Assembly: GCF_900128975.1 (NCBI RefSeq)
Contig: NZ_FQVC01000003.1
Coordinates: 248,001 to 312,000 of the forward strand
Direction: 5' to 3'
Origin: Devosia limi DSM 17137
GTDB taxonomy: Bacteria > Pseudomonadota > Alphaproteobacteria > Rhizobiales > Devosiaceae
DNA: 64,000 nt
This document shows, piece by piece, positions 27,287 to 36,436 of the stretch (position 1 is its first letter; every line of letters begins with the position of its first letter). Under the pieces are notes generated by a model, which was not told the DNA's origin, did no database searches, and saw nothing but the letters and a program-made list of their open reading frames with translations. Both the position numbers and the translations under genes were made by a program.

Positions 27287-29468
27287 CTTCAAGGTACAGT
27301 CCCTTCTGCTTGAGGCCATCTACGCTGAGGCCCAGCGGTGCCAGGCAGTCCTGGATCGCCCCACGCACGCCATTGGCCATGTCACGCCCGCCGCAGACCA
27401 TGATCTGCGCGCCCTGCTGGACCAGGCGGCGCACGGTGTCCGCCTCCGCGCTCACCAGGTCCTGCACATAGCCGCCGCCCATGACGCGGGAGAACCGGGC
27501 GTTGAGCGAGGTCAGGCGGCCTGCGTCCAGCGCGGTTTGGAGGTCGTCGCGATAGAGGAAATCCGACGCCGGATCGCGGCCACCAAAGAACAGATGCACG
27601 GGACGGCGATGCCGGTTGTGCCGGACAAAGCCCGCGAGCGGCGCCACCCCGGCGCCCGCGCCGATCAGGATCAGCGGACGGCGCCCTTGCTTGGGCCGGA
27701 AGTCCGGATTGGGGCGGATGAAGCTGTCGATCGCCTCGCCCGGCACCAGCGAATGCAGGAATTCCGAGCACAGCCCGTCCGTCTGCTTGCGCACGCAGAT
27801 TTCCAGGACGCCGTCACGCGAGGCCGAAGCCAGCGAATAGTAGCGCGGCGCGGCGCCGCCGGGCGGCACGATACCGACCAGGTCACCTACCTCGAAATGC
27901 GGCAACCGGGGGCCGAACCAGCCCCCACGGGGCTGTGGCGCGGCAAATTTGAGCACGACGACCGGCGCCTGGACTTCCATGCCGTAAAGGGTGCGCTCGA
28001 CCAGCAAGAGTTTTCTGGTGGCGGGCCGCGCCGCAACGTGGTTCAGCACCAGAGGCAGGCCGAGCCGCGCGCCGAGGCCCTTGCCCCAGGCCGCAAAGTG
28101 CCCGGCCGATTGCCGGTCGACGCTGCCCAGAGGCAGCAGGCGGGACAGGCCCTTGGCCGCCAGCGCGGCGTCGACCCGGGCGGCAAAGCCGCAGAACTGG
28201 GCAAAGCTCTGGTCGCCAAAGCCGAGCACGGCGAAGCCGGGTGTCGAGGCAAAGCGCTCGAGCCGGGCGAGGAACTGGCGGGCGGAGGCCGGCGCCGCGC
28301 CATCACCATAGCTGGCGGCGAGCACCAGCAGCCGGGATGCGTTCGGATAGCTGCGCCGCAACTCGTTCATGGCGGCGACATGAACGCGCTGGCCCTGCAG
28401 CCGCAGGGCGTCCTGCAGCGTGGCGGCAAAGCCCCAGCTGCTGCCGCCTTCGCTGCCCACCAGAATGATCGTGTCGGCATCGCGCCAGGAAACATTGCCG
28501 GAGAAACGCGGCGTGTTGCGGCGACGCATCCACCAGATGATCGTACCGGTCACGGCCAGCAGCGGCACGCTGAGCGCGCCCAGCCCCACCAGCAGCGCCA
28601 CCAAGGGCGCGCCCTGCCCGGTATGCAGCAGGTAGATGAATTCATAGGCCCGCTGCCAGGCATCACTTGGCGTGAAGGAGAGCATGGCGCCGGTGCCCTG
28701 GTCGACATAGCCCTGTCCGGCCTGGGTGGTGACGGTGAAGACGTCCGTTGCATCGCCCATCGCCGGGAAGGTCAGTTCGCGCAGATCAGTCAATGGAATG
28801 GCGGCGAGCGCCTCAAGCGAGGCAATGGGCGCTACGCTATCGCCAGCGCTGGCCGGTGGAAATGCGAACATCGCGCCAGCATTTTCCGGCAGCAGCGCAA
28901 AATTGACCGCCGACATATAGGCGCCGGTCACCGAGGTCAGCAGCAGCACGGCAACGCCGATACGCGCCAGGTCGGTATGCAGCCGCTGCGAACCGGTGCC
29001 GCGCGATGCAGCAAGCAGCTTGCGCCAGCCGCCCACCTTGCCCACCAGCAGCAATGTGCCGCTGATGGCGAGCGCCAGGATGATCAGCGCCGCGACCCCG
29101 GCTGCGCCGTGCCCGACATTGCCCAGCATGAAGGAGCGATGCAGGTCGGTGATGAAGCTGAAAAAGGCCGACGGCGCATAGGCGCCGGCTGCCGCGCCGG
29201 TCTGGGGATCGACAATCACGGCGCTCCGCACCCCGTTCTCGGCCGTATAGGCGACCAACTGACCCGATGCTGAGCGCACCAGGCGCTCCACACCAGGCAG
29301 ATCTGCGGCCACGCGGTCAGCCAGCGCCGCCACGTTAACGCCGCTGTCCGCAGCCATCGTCGTGGCCGCATCGGCGAGCGGCTGCAGCGACAGCACGAAG
29401 CCGGTCGTGGCCATGAAGATGACCAGCAGACCGCCAAACAGGCCGCCAAGGGAGTGAAGTCTGCGCAT
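27276..29468 (-). CDS. PepSY-domain membrane flavodoxin reductase
   Basis: A 730-residue transmembrane reductase. The N-terminal third has PepSY-type membrane spans (about 1-380) with candidate haem-ligand His residues in DLHRSFMLG, RLHTDLARIG and LLHTGQG. A flavodoxin-like FMN domain follows (about 390-520; the LVGSEGGSSWGFA and ASYGDGAAP loops). The C-terminal FNR part has the FAD motif RYYSLAS, the nucleotide site GAGAGVAPLAG and MVCGGRDMANGV. It should pass electrons from cytosolic NAD(P)H through FAD and FMN to membrane haems and on to the periplasm. It lies between apbE and the DUF2271 gene, 11 bases after the latter. Confidence 0.9.
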   Translation of the reverse strand: MRRLHSLGGLFGGLLVIFMATTGFVLSLQPLADAATTMAADSGVNVAALADRVAADLPGVERLVRSASGQLVAYTAENGVRSAVIVDPQTGAAAGAYAPSAFFSFITDLHRSFMLGNVGHGAAGVAALIILALAISGTLLLVGKVGGWRKLLAASRGTGSQRLHTDLARIGVAVLLLTSVTGAYMSAVNFALLPENAGAMFAFPPASAGDSVAPIASLEALAAIPLTDLRELTFPAMGDATDVFTVTTQAGQGYVDQGTGAMLSFTPSDAWQRAYEFIYLLHTGQGAPLVALLVGLGALSVPLLAVTGTIIWWMRRRNTPRFSGNVSWRDADTIILVGSEGGSSWGFAATLQDALRLQGQRVHVAAMNELRRSYPNASRLLVLAASYGDGAAPASARQFLARLERFASTPGFAVLGFGDQSFAQFCGFAARVDAALAAKGLSRLLPLGSVDRQSAGHFAAWGKGLGARLGLPLVLNHVAARPATRKLLLVERTLYGMEVQAPVVVLKFAAPQPRGGWFGPRLPHFEVGDLVGIVPPGGAAPRYYSLASASRDGVLEICVRKQTDGLCSEFLHSLVPGEAIDSFIRPNPDFRPKQGRRPLILIGAGAGVAPLAGFVRHNRHRRPVHLFFGGRDPASDFLYRDDLQTALDAGRLTSLNARFSRVMGGGYVQDLVSAEADTVRRLVQQGAQIMVCGGRDMANGVRGAIQDCLAPLGLSVDGLKQKGLYLEDAY

Positions 29469-29479
29469 GGATCTGCTCG

Positions 29480-29947
29480 CTAGAGACCAAGGGAGATGGT
29501 GTTGACATAGCCCGTGCCGCTCGCCGTGGCGGGCGTGGACGTCAGATCGATCACGGCGTCGTCGGCATATTGGCCGCCATTCTCGACGGCGCTATCGACG
29601 CGGATCTGGTAGCCGGCATCGAGCAGGGTATCGGCCAGATTGGCATGGACGGTCAGCGTATCGCCGCTGCCGACGCTGGCGCCGGTAATGCCATCGAGAT
29701 TGAGCGATCCCCCCCTCGATACTGCTCGGGCCCAGCCGCGCAGGTCCCCGTAATATTTCGTCTTATGGCCCGAAACCCAGAGCGTGGAATTGTAGCTGCC
29801 GTCCGGATTGGTGAGGTAGACGGCCAGATAAGCCGCATGACCGGAATATTGCACCAGGCTCGTCTGGATGCTGACATCCCGGGCCATGGCCATGCTGGGG
29901 GCGCTGAGCGCCGTAGCCAGCATCAATAAGGCGGCGAGTTTTTTCAT
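29480..29947 (-). CDS. DUF2271 periplasmic protein with ApbE-type flavinylation motif
   Basis: A 155-residue exported protein, signal peptide about 1-22 (ends AMA). It has the family block KTKYYGDLRGWAR (about 62-74) and then DGITGASVGS (residues 85-94). This matches the FMN-attachment pattern Dxx(S/T)GA(T/S)xxS known from NqrC/RnfG-like proteins, with Ser91 as the candidate flavinylated residue. DUF2271 genes are, from memory, found in ApbE/PepSY clusters. As first gene of the leftward operon it would be the periplasmic electron acceptor of the PepSY reductase. The final electron acceptor (for example ferric iron) is inference. Confidence 0.85.
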   Translation of the reverse strand: MKKLAALLMLATALSAPSMAMARDVSIQTSLVQYSGHAAYLAVYLTNPDGSYNSTLWVSGHKTKYYGDLRGWARAVSRGGSLNLDGITGASVGSGDTLTVHANLADTLLDAGYQIRVDSAVENGGQYADDAVIDLTSTPATASGTGYVNTISLGL

Positions 29948-30078
29948 GGTCGAGGCTCCTGATCGGTATGTCGTTGGGGAGTTTTAAACATGGCAAGCTG
30001 ACAGCAGACTGAAGCGGACAAGGTTTCTTGTTCAGCCTGGTGTAAGCTTGGCGGGGTAGTCGGTCCTGGGGAGCCAAC

Positions 30079-30735
30079 ATGCGCGTGCTGTTTATCGAAG
30101 ATGACCATGTGCTGGGCGCCGCCATCCGCGACCATGTGCTCGCTGCCGGCCATGCGGTTGACTGGATGCAGCGTCTCGACGATGCCCGCCTGGCCTTGGC
30201 CAGCGTGCCCTATGAGCTGGTGCTGCTCGATCTCAACCTACCCGACGGCCGTGGCCTCGATCTGCTCAAGCAGTTGCGCGCCGCCGGCAATGCCGTTCCG
30301 GTCATCATCACCACGGCGCAGGACCAGGTCGCCATACGCATCGAGGGTCTCAATTCCGGCGCCGACGACTATCTCGTCAAGCCATTCGACCTGGCCGAGA
30401 TGGGCGCCCGCATCGCTGCGGTGGCCCGTCGCTATGGCGGCAATCCCACGCCCGAGATCACCACCGCAGGCGTGACCATCGATCTGGGACGGCGCATTGC
30501 CAGCATCGACGGCGCCCATGCCAGTCTTACCGCCCGCGAATGGGCCGTGCTCGAACGCCTGCTGGCGCGCCGCGGCGGCATCGTCACCAAGTCCGAGATC
30601 GCGGATTCGCTTTATGCCTTCGGCGCCGAAGTGGCGAGCAACGCGGTCGAAGTCTATGTCAGCCGGCTGCGCAAGAAGCTCGGGCGGGACTTCGTCCAGA
30701 CCATTCGTGGCCTTGGCTACCAGGTGAAGGCGTGA
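30079..30735 (+). CDS. OmpR-family response regulator
   Basis: A 218-residue two-component regulator: receiver domain (about 1-115) with the acidic pair EDD, the phospho-acceptor Asp in LVLLDLNLPDG (near residue 51) and the conserved Lys in DYLVKPFD, then a winged-helix output domain (about 125-218) ending TIRGLGYQVK. It is divergent from the redox operon and coupled to the sensor kinase gene, so it most likely controls both flanking units. The QseB/PmrA-like subgroup is suggested by overall appearance only. Confidence 0.93.
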   Translation: MRVLFIEDDHVLGAAIRDHVLAAGHAVDWMQRLDDARLALASVPYELVLLDLNLPDGRGLDLLKQLRAAGNAVPVIITTAQDQVAIRIEGLNSGADDYLVKPFDLAEMGARIAAVARRYGGNPTPEITTAGVTIDLGRRIASIDGAHASLTAREWAVLERLLARRGGIVTKSEIADSLYAFGAEVASNAVEVYVSRLRKKLGRDFVQTIRGLGYQVKA

Positions 30736-32144
30736 AGCGGCGCCCCTCCATTGCCCTGCGCCTCGCGCTTGGCCTGACCGCCGGCATGGCCCTGCTGTGG
30801 ATCGGCGCTGCTGCCATTTCAGTCAGCGTCATGCAGCATGAGCTCAACGAAGCCTATGACGACAGTTTGGAACAGAGCGCCCAACGCTTGCTGCCGCTGG
30901 CGGTACACGACCTGCGCGAGCGGGGCGATGGCGGGCGGCAGATCGTCCGCGTCGATGATGAGGGGGGCGACGACGACAGGCCCGCCCGGCCGGTACCGCA
31001 CGATTCAAGCTTCACCTATGTCGTGTTCGACAGCCTGGGCGACATCGTGCTGCGCGATCATCAGGCGGCCGACTTCGCGCTGCCGGCAGACCTGCCGGAC
31101 GGTTTTGCCGATATCGATGGTCAGCGAACCTTTGGGCTGACGGATCGTACCGGCTTTTCCATCCTCATCGTGGAAACCAGCGACCGCCGCCTGAACGGAC
31201 TGATGGACGCCATCTCCGCCCTCGGCTTCCCCCTGCTCGCTCTGCTGCCCCTGATGGCCGGCGGTGTCTGGCTGGCCATGCGCCTGGCGCTCCGGCCGCT
31301 GGAGGCCCTGCGCCGCGATATTGCCAAGCGCGACAGCAAGAACCTGGAGCCCCTGCTGTCGGATGGCCATCCCGCCGAGCTGGCCCCCATCGCCGAGGCC
31401 GTCGGTGCCCTGATGTCCCGGCTGAAGTCGGCACTCGATGCCGAGCGCTCCTTTGCGGCGCGCAGCGCCCATGAATTGCGCACCCCCATCGCCGGCGCGC
31501 TGGCACAGACCCAGCAACTGGCTGCAGAACTGGGCAACGGCCCGGGCGCGGCCCGGTTGGTCGAGATCGAGGCCGCATTGAAAAAGCTCGCCAAGCTGTC
31601 GGAAAAGCTGCTGCAGCTCGCCCGCGTCGAGACGGGTTTTGCCCAGTCAGATCGACAGGCAGACCTGTTGCCGGTGCTCAACATGGTTGTGCACGATTTC
31701 AACGCCAGTACGCTCTGGCGCGACCGCGTGCAGGTCGCCGCCGGCGACTTGGTTGCAGCCATCGATCCCGATGCCTTTGCCATCGCTTTGCGCAATCTGG
31801 TCGAGAACGCCCTCAAGCATGGCGCGACGGGCCAGCCGGTGCAGGTCATTGTCGCCGGGACCGGCGCGGTGCGGGTCATCAATCACGGCGACCTGGTCGC
31901 TGCGGCCGACCTGGCGCGCCTCGGTCAGCCCTTCGCGCGCGGCGATACGACCGCCGATGGCAGTGGACTTGGTCTGTCCATTGCCCGCACCATTCTCGAA
32001 CAGGCAGGCGGCGCGCTGGTCCTGCATTCCCCGGCATCCGGCGCCATGGATGGCTTTGAGGCCGTGATGGTGCTCCCAAGATGCGATAATGACCAGACCA
32101 TTTATGGCGTCGAAACGGGCGCCGATATCAAGGTGAAAGCATGA
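30732..32144 (+). CDS. Sensor histidine kinase with acidic periplasmic loop
   Basis: A 470-residue membrane kinase. Two spans flank a periplasmic loop (about 40-160) that contains a run of acids, VDDEGGDDDRPARPV, a plausible site for sensing a cation such as iron or manganese. After a HAMP-like linker come the dimerisation box ARSAHELRTPIA with the phosphorylated His, the N-box LVENALKHG and the G-box DGSGLGLSIA. The GTG start at 30732 overlaps the regulator stop (GTGA); a longer frame runs antiphase inside the regulator and is rejected. It overlaps the VIT-family gene by four bases. Confidence 0.9.
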   Translation: MKRRPSIALRLALGLTAGMALLWIGAAAISVSVMQHELNEAYDDSLEQSAQRLLPLAVHDLRERGDGGRQIVRVDDEGGDDDRPARPVPHDSSFTYVVFDSLGDIVLRDHQAADFALPADLPDGFADIDGQRTFGLTDRTGFSILIVETSDRRLNGLMDAISALGFPLLALLPLMAGGVWLAMRLALRPLEALRRDIAKRDSKNLEPLLSDGHPAELAPIAEAVGALMSRLKSALDAERSFAARSAHELRTPIAGALAQTQQLAAELGNGPGAARLVEIEAALKKLAKLSEKLLQLARVETGFAQSDRQADLLPVLNMVVHDFNASTLWRDRVQVAAGDLVAAIDPDAFAIALRNLVENALKHGATGQPVQVIVAGTGAVRVINHGDLVAAADLARLGQPFARGDTTADGSGLGLSIARTILEQAGGALVLHSPASGAMDGFEAVMVLPRCDNDQTIYGVETGADIKVKA

Positions 32145-32848
32145 CCCTTCCCTACAAGTCTGCCCACGAAGAAGTTCACTTCATCAACCGCTCCGGCTGG
32201 CTGCGTGCGGCCGTGCTGGGGGCCAACGACGGCATCGTCTCGGTGTCGTCGCTGATCGTGGGCGTCGCGGCCGCCGACCCCGGACCTGGGGCCATCCTGA
32301 TCGCGGGCATTGCCGGCCTTGCGGCCGGAGCCATGTCCATGGCGGCGGGCGAATATGTCTCTGTCAGTTCGCAATCCGATATCGAGCGCGCCGACATCTC
32401 GCGCGAAAAGCAGGCTTTGGTCGACACACCGGCCGAGGAAGAAGCCGAACTCGCCTCGATCTACCAATCGCGCGGGCTGTCGCCGGCCACCGCGGCGCTG
32501 GTCGCAAGAGAGCTGACCGAGAAGGACGCCCTAGCTGCCCATGTGCGGGAGGAACTGGGCCTCTCAGACGTCCATAGCGCCAATCCGCTTCAGGCGGCAT
32601 TGGCCTCCGGCCTGACCTTCACCCTCGCCGCTGCCCTGCCTGTGATCGCGGCCGTGCTGGCGCCGGCGGGCGCAACCATTCCAGTCGTGGTAGTCACCAC
32701 CCTGATCTGTCTGGCGGGCCTCGGCGCGCTGGGGGCCCAGGCCGGCGGTGCCCCAAAGTTGCGGGCCACGTTGCGCGTCCTGTTTTGGGGCGCAGCAGCC
32801 ATGGCAGTTACCGCGCTGGTTGGTCGTGTTTTCGGCGTAAGCGTTTAG
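32141..32848 (+). CDS. VIT1/CCC1-family iron/manganese transporter
   Basis: A 235-residue membrane protein of the VIT1/CCC1 family, which moves Fe2+ or Mn2+ out of the cytoplasm. It has the family opening HFINRSGWLRAAVLGANDGI, the metal-site span GAMSMAAGEYVSVSSQ with Met and Glu, a cytoplasmic Glu-rich segment (AEEEAELASIY, with further Glu residues in LTEKDALAAHVREELGL) and three C-terminal spans. It overlaps the kinase gene by four bases, making a regulator-kinase-transporter operon. This is the main reason to link the whole locus to iron or manganese. Confidence 0.9.
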   Translation: MTLPYKSAHEEVHFINRSGWLRAAVLGANDGIVSVSSLIVGVAAADPGPGAILIAGIAGLAAGAMSMAAGEYVSVSSQSDIERADISREKQALVDTPAEEEAELASIYQSRGLSPATAALVARELTEKDALAAHVREELGLSDVHSANPLQAALASGLTFTLAAALPVIAAVLAPAGATIPVVVVTTLICLAGLGALGAQAGGAPKLRATLRVLFWGAAAMAVTALVGRVFGVSV

Positions 32849-33804
32849 TGTCGCCGTATCAGTGAACGAGCCATAGCGCTCGACGAGGTCGCCCCACTTG
32901 GCCCGTGGTCACGCCATCTGCTGCAGTCAAAATCTGTAGCGACGGCCTTCGCAACGCCACGCGTGCCGTAGAGGCCATGCGGATGTTCATTTTTCACCCA
33001 ATTAATGAAAATGAGCACGATGTCGGCCAACGCCCACAGTCTTGCCGCTAAATGGTAAGCGGCGCACACGCCAAGTCGGCAACCGATATTCGGCGAACCC
33101 ACTCATGTCGGCGTGCTGCCGGAGCATTCAGCACACCGCTTTCGGCGATGTCGCCATGCGGTAGGTCATGCGACGGCTAGTTCCTTCAGCAGGTTGGCAT
33201 CGGCCTTTGCGCGGGCGCAAAAGCAACGCCTCATTCCCAGGATGCAACCTCTAGGCAACGGTGCCGAGGTTCCGGACCCACGACAATCAGTGCACCCTGC
33301 CCCAGGGCCGGAATGAACGCGGCATCCACCGGTCGATATCTCCGCAGGCCCTTTTGATCGTCTCTCGGTCGCGGTCATGCGTCAGGCAGTGAACGAAACG
33401 TGTGCCAAGTTGGCTGAGAACTTCTTTTCGGTACGTCCCCGGGGCGCTGGGTCGCTATCGTAGCGCGACGCGTTCGGATTGCTCCGCACCGACACCTGAG
33501 GCGACAAACGCTGGCCCGGCATCAGCTTCGGGACGACCTGTTGTCGCCAAGGCGACACCAGAAGACAATCTTGAGCTACAGCGGTGATCTCACCTCAGCT
33601 GGCTGCCCGGCCGCTGAACCGATGTGGCACAATCAAGCTTTGTTTTTTGGCACGTCAGTATTTATCGAAGGACACAGTTCCGCATTTCCGTAGGATTTCC
33701 GACTGATTTCCCTTTATCTTCAGTGCGTCTCAAGGTGAGCTAATGGTGCCTACAGCACAGACTCAGCTACAGCATTCGGGCGTACATCCGGACTGGCAGG
33801 CTTG
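32849..33804. other. Gene-poor stretch, possibly decayed accessory DNA
   Basis: About 950 bases without a convincing gene. Several short frames exist on both strands. One - strand piece near 32860-32905 reads KWGDLVERYGSFTD and a + strand piece near 33390-33430 reads CAKLAENFFSV; both faintly resemble bits of IS5-type transposases but are too short to call. The part before the next gene is more AT-rich and probably carries its promoter. Confidence 0.45.
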
Positions 33805-34482
33805 ATGGCTGAGACTGATCTCTATCTTCCCCTGAAGGCCTTCATGGAAGGCGCGGGTTATTCCGTCAAAGGCGAGGTCAATGGCTGCGACCTGGTCGGC
33901 GTGAAAGACGGCGATCCGTCCGTCCTCATCGTTTGTGAAATGAAACTGAGCTTCAATCTGGAGCTGGTCATGCAAGGCGTCAATCGCGCGACGATCTGCG
34001 ACGAAGTCTGGCTGGCGGCGCGATCCTCCAAGACCGGCAAAGGTCGCGAGCATGACGCCCGGTTCCGCAATCTGTGCCGACGCCTCGGCTTCGGGCTCAT
34101 TGCCGTTTCCGCATCTGGGCAGGTGGACGTTATCGTCGCCCCCCTCGCCGCGATGCCGCGCCGCGATCCCAAACGGCGCTCCCGCCTCCTGGAGGAACAC
34201 AAGCGCCGGATAGGCGATCCCCAGAAAGGTGGCGGTCGAGGCAAGCCGATCATGACCGCTTATCGGCAGGATTGCTTGCTTTGCGCATCGTCCCTGCTGG
34301 CTGGCCCCCAAAGCCCCAAACAGCTCAAGGCGGTGGTGGCGCGCGCGCCGACAATTCTGCGCCGCAATGTCTATGGCTGGTTCGTCCGCGAAAGCCGGGG
34401 CGTCTACGGCCTGACCGAACTCGGCCGGGCTGCCATGGCACCCCCGCAGGGCGATACCATGCCCGGCACCGAGACCCCATAG
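33805..34482 (+). CDS. DUF2161 protein, predicted PD-(D/E)XK nuclease fold
   Basis: A 225-residue protein starting MAETDLYLPLKAFMEGAGY, the usual opening of DUF2161. The following GCDLVGV and IVCEMKLSF segments supply a D...ExK set as in PD-(D/E)XK nucleases, with QGVNRA a little later. The C-terminal part (about 145-225) includes a winged-helix-like end (VYGLTELGRAAM). Start ATG 33805 is preferred over the TTG just before it. Real activity and role are unknown to me; it stands alone after a gene-poor stretch. Confidence 0.8.
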   Translation: MAETDLYLPLKAFMEGAGYSVKGEVNGCDLVGVKDGDPSVLIVCEMKLSFNLELVMQGVNRATICDEVWLAARSSKTGKGREHDARFRNLCRRLGFGLIAVSASGQVDVIVAPLAAMPRRDPKRRSRLLEEHKRRIGDPQKGGGRGKPIMTAYRQDCLLCASSLLAGPQSPKQLKAVVARAPTILRRNVYGWFVRESRGVYGLTELGRAAMAPPQGDTMPGTETP

Positions 34483-34744
34483 GCCCCCTCGCGGCGAGCG
34501 TGGTCGACTACCGCACCGGCAGCTTTCGCCAACGAAAGTCCAGCCGGCCCGGCCCCGCTTCGATGACGACTCGAGACGCGTCGACGTGATCCGCCGTCAA
34601 CCGGTGCTCGCCCAGCCCCGAACCGACGAGATTGCCTGCCCAACCACGTCATGCAGTCTAATCCGGAACAGGGGCAGGATTGTGCCCCAAGGGGCGGCAA
34701 CACCGGCACCGCCCATCTTCCCTGGGGCGGCGCGTCCAAACAAA

Positions 34745-34768
34745 AGCCCGCAGCAACAGCTGCGGGCT
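34745..34768. terminator. Bidirectional terminator after DUF2161 gene and importer permease
   Basis: Perfect 10-bp stem AGCCCGCAGC/GCTGCGGGCT with an AACA loop, followed by a T-run on both strands (TTTTT on +, TTTTGTTT on -). It lies between convergent genes. Confidence 0.9.
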
Positions 34769-34791
34769 TTTTCATTCTTTGTCCACCGCCG

Positions 34792-36432
34792 CTAGAGCAG
34801 CGCCTGCTCATTCCGCCCCATGAAGCGGAACGCGATGTAAACCGCAGCGCCACTGAGCACCAGCAACACCGTCGACAACGCCGCGGCCGTGCCGAAATCA
34901 CCATCCAGGATCAGCAGGTAAATGCGCACCGGCATGGTCATGGTACTGCCGACATAAAGCACCAGCGACGAGGACAACTCGTTGATCGCCGTCACGAAGC
35001 TCAGCATGCCACCGGCAATGATCCCCGGCACGATCATCGGCACGGTAATCCGCAGGAAGGCCTGGAACGGGCTATAGCCAAGGGAAACCGCCGCCTCCTC
35101 CATGCTCGGCGAGATTTGCCGCAGCGACGAGGCTGTCGTGCGCACCGTATAGGGCAGACGGCGGATGAAGATCGACAGGATGATGATCGTCGCCGTACCC
35201 GTCAGCACGATAGGCCCGGTATTGAACGCCGCGATAAAGGCGATACCGATGACGATGCCCGGCATCACATAGGGCACCATGAACGCCCCATCGAGCAGCG
35301 CCGTGTTGAGATTGGTGCGCCGCGCCACCAGCACGCCGACCACGGTCCCCACCAGCACGATCAGGATCACCGCCGCGATCGAGAAGGTCAGCGAATTGCG
35401 CACGACATCACCGAGATTGAACAGGATGCGCTGATAGCTCTGCAGCGCAAAACCCTCCTGGAACACCGGCCCATTGGTCTTGCGGAACGAATAGATCACC
35501 GAGACGATCACCGGCATGGCGCCGCAAAGCCCGATGAAATAGACGCCGAAATGCGCCAGCCAGTTGCGCCAGCCATTCAGCTGGATGCGGGTCGGCTTGT
35601 TGATCATGTTGCCATGATAGACGTTGCGCCGCGACATGTAGCGCTGCAGCATGACAAACACCATCGACACCAGGATCAGCACCACGCTGATCGTGGTCGC
35701 CATCGACATGTTCGATCCCACCTCAGCCGAATAGAGCGTGAACGCCTCGGTCGCCAGCACGTTGAACCCACGGCCCAGCAGGCGTGGGGTACCGAAATCG
35801 GCGATGGCGTGGATGAGCGCCAATAGCCCGCCCGCCGTCAGCGCTGGAAACACCATTGGGAACGAAATCCTGAACGTGCGCTGCCAGGGCGTCAGTCCCA
35901 GCCCCTCGGCGGCCTCTTCCAGGGAGCGGTTGACATTGCTCAGTGCCCCCGAAACCATCAGGTACACATAGGGATAGAACTTGAGCGAGAACACCACGAG
36001 AATGCCACCGACGCCATAGATGGGCGGCATATTGATACCCATGTCACGCAGGAAACCGCGCACCACCCCGCCCGCGCCGAACAGCACGATCCAGGAATAG
36101 GCCCCGATGAACGGCGGCGACACCAGCGCCAGGATCGCCAGCAGCGACACGAACTTGCCGCCGCCAATGACGAAGCGCGATACGCAGAACGCCATGATCG
36201 AGCCCAGCAGCAAGGCGCCCGCCATGCCGCCCACGCCTACGATCAACGTATTGAGGAACGCCACCCGGAACCGCGGCTCGGTCAGGAACTTGGCGTAGTT
36301 GGCAAGCGTGAAATTACCGCTCTGGTCATACAGGCTCGAGACCAGCACCGACCCCACCGGGATGAACAGCAGCACGAACAGCAGCAGCCAGGTCAGGACC
36401 ATTACCACGGTCCAGAAATTGAGACGGGGCAT
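34792..36432 (-). CDS. ABC transporter permease (FbpB/AfuB-like, two fused halves)
   Basis: A 546-residue permease with about 12 spans, the fused two-half form typical of iron(III), sugar-phosphate, phosphonate and thiamine importers. Each half has an EAA loop: EEAAEGLGLTPWQRTFRISF near the middle and EEAAVSLGYSPFQAFLRITV near the C-terminus. Start 36432 (MPRLNFWTVV) is chosen as it lies 4 bases past the ATPase stop and avoids a non-family extension. It works with the ATPase upstream and, by position, with the binding protein encoded divergently at 37629. Confidence 0.9.
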   Translation of the reverse strand: MPRLNFWTVVMVLTWLLLFVLLFIPVGSVLVSSLYDQSGNFTLANYAKFLTEPRFRVAFLNTLIVGVGGMAGALLLGSIMAFCVSRFVIGGGKFVSLLAILALVSPPFIGAYSWIVLFGAGGVVRGFLRDMGINMPPIYGVGGILVVFSLKFYPYVYLMVSGALSNVNRSLEEAAEGLGLTPWQRTFRISFPMVFPALTAGGLLALIHAIADFGTPRLLGRGFNVLATEAFTLYSAEVGSNMSMATTISVVLILVSMVFVMLQRYMSRRNVYHGNMINKPTRIQLNGWRNWLAHFGVYFIGLCGAMPVIVSVIYSFRKTNGPVFQEGFALQSYQRILFNLGDVVRNSLTFSIAAVILIVLVGTVVGVLVARRTNLNTALLDGAFMVPYVMPGIVIGIAFIAAFNTGPIVLTGTATIIILSIFIRRLPYTVRTTASSLRQISPSMEEAAVSLGYSPFQAFLRITVPMIVPGIIAGGMLSFVTAINELSSSLVLYVGSTMTMPVRIYLLILDGDFGTAAALSTVLLVLSGAAVYIAFRFMGRNEQALL

Positions 36433-36436
36433 GGCG

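Noticed and set aside
27204..29273. Long + strand open frame opposite the PepSY reductase gene
   Set aside because: Antisense shadow of a well-supported gene; the translation is His/Arg/Gln-rich with no domain.
32860..33430. Possible IS5-type transposase scraps (KWGDLVERYGSFTD and CAKLAENFFSV)
   Set aside because: The two pieces are on different strands, are 11 to 14 residues long and have stops around them; the similarity could be chance.
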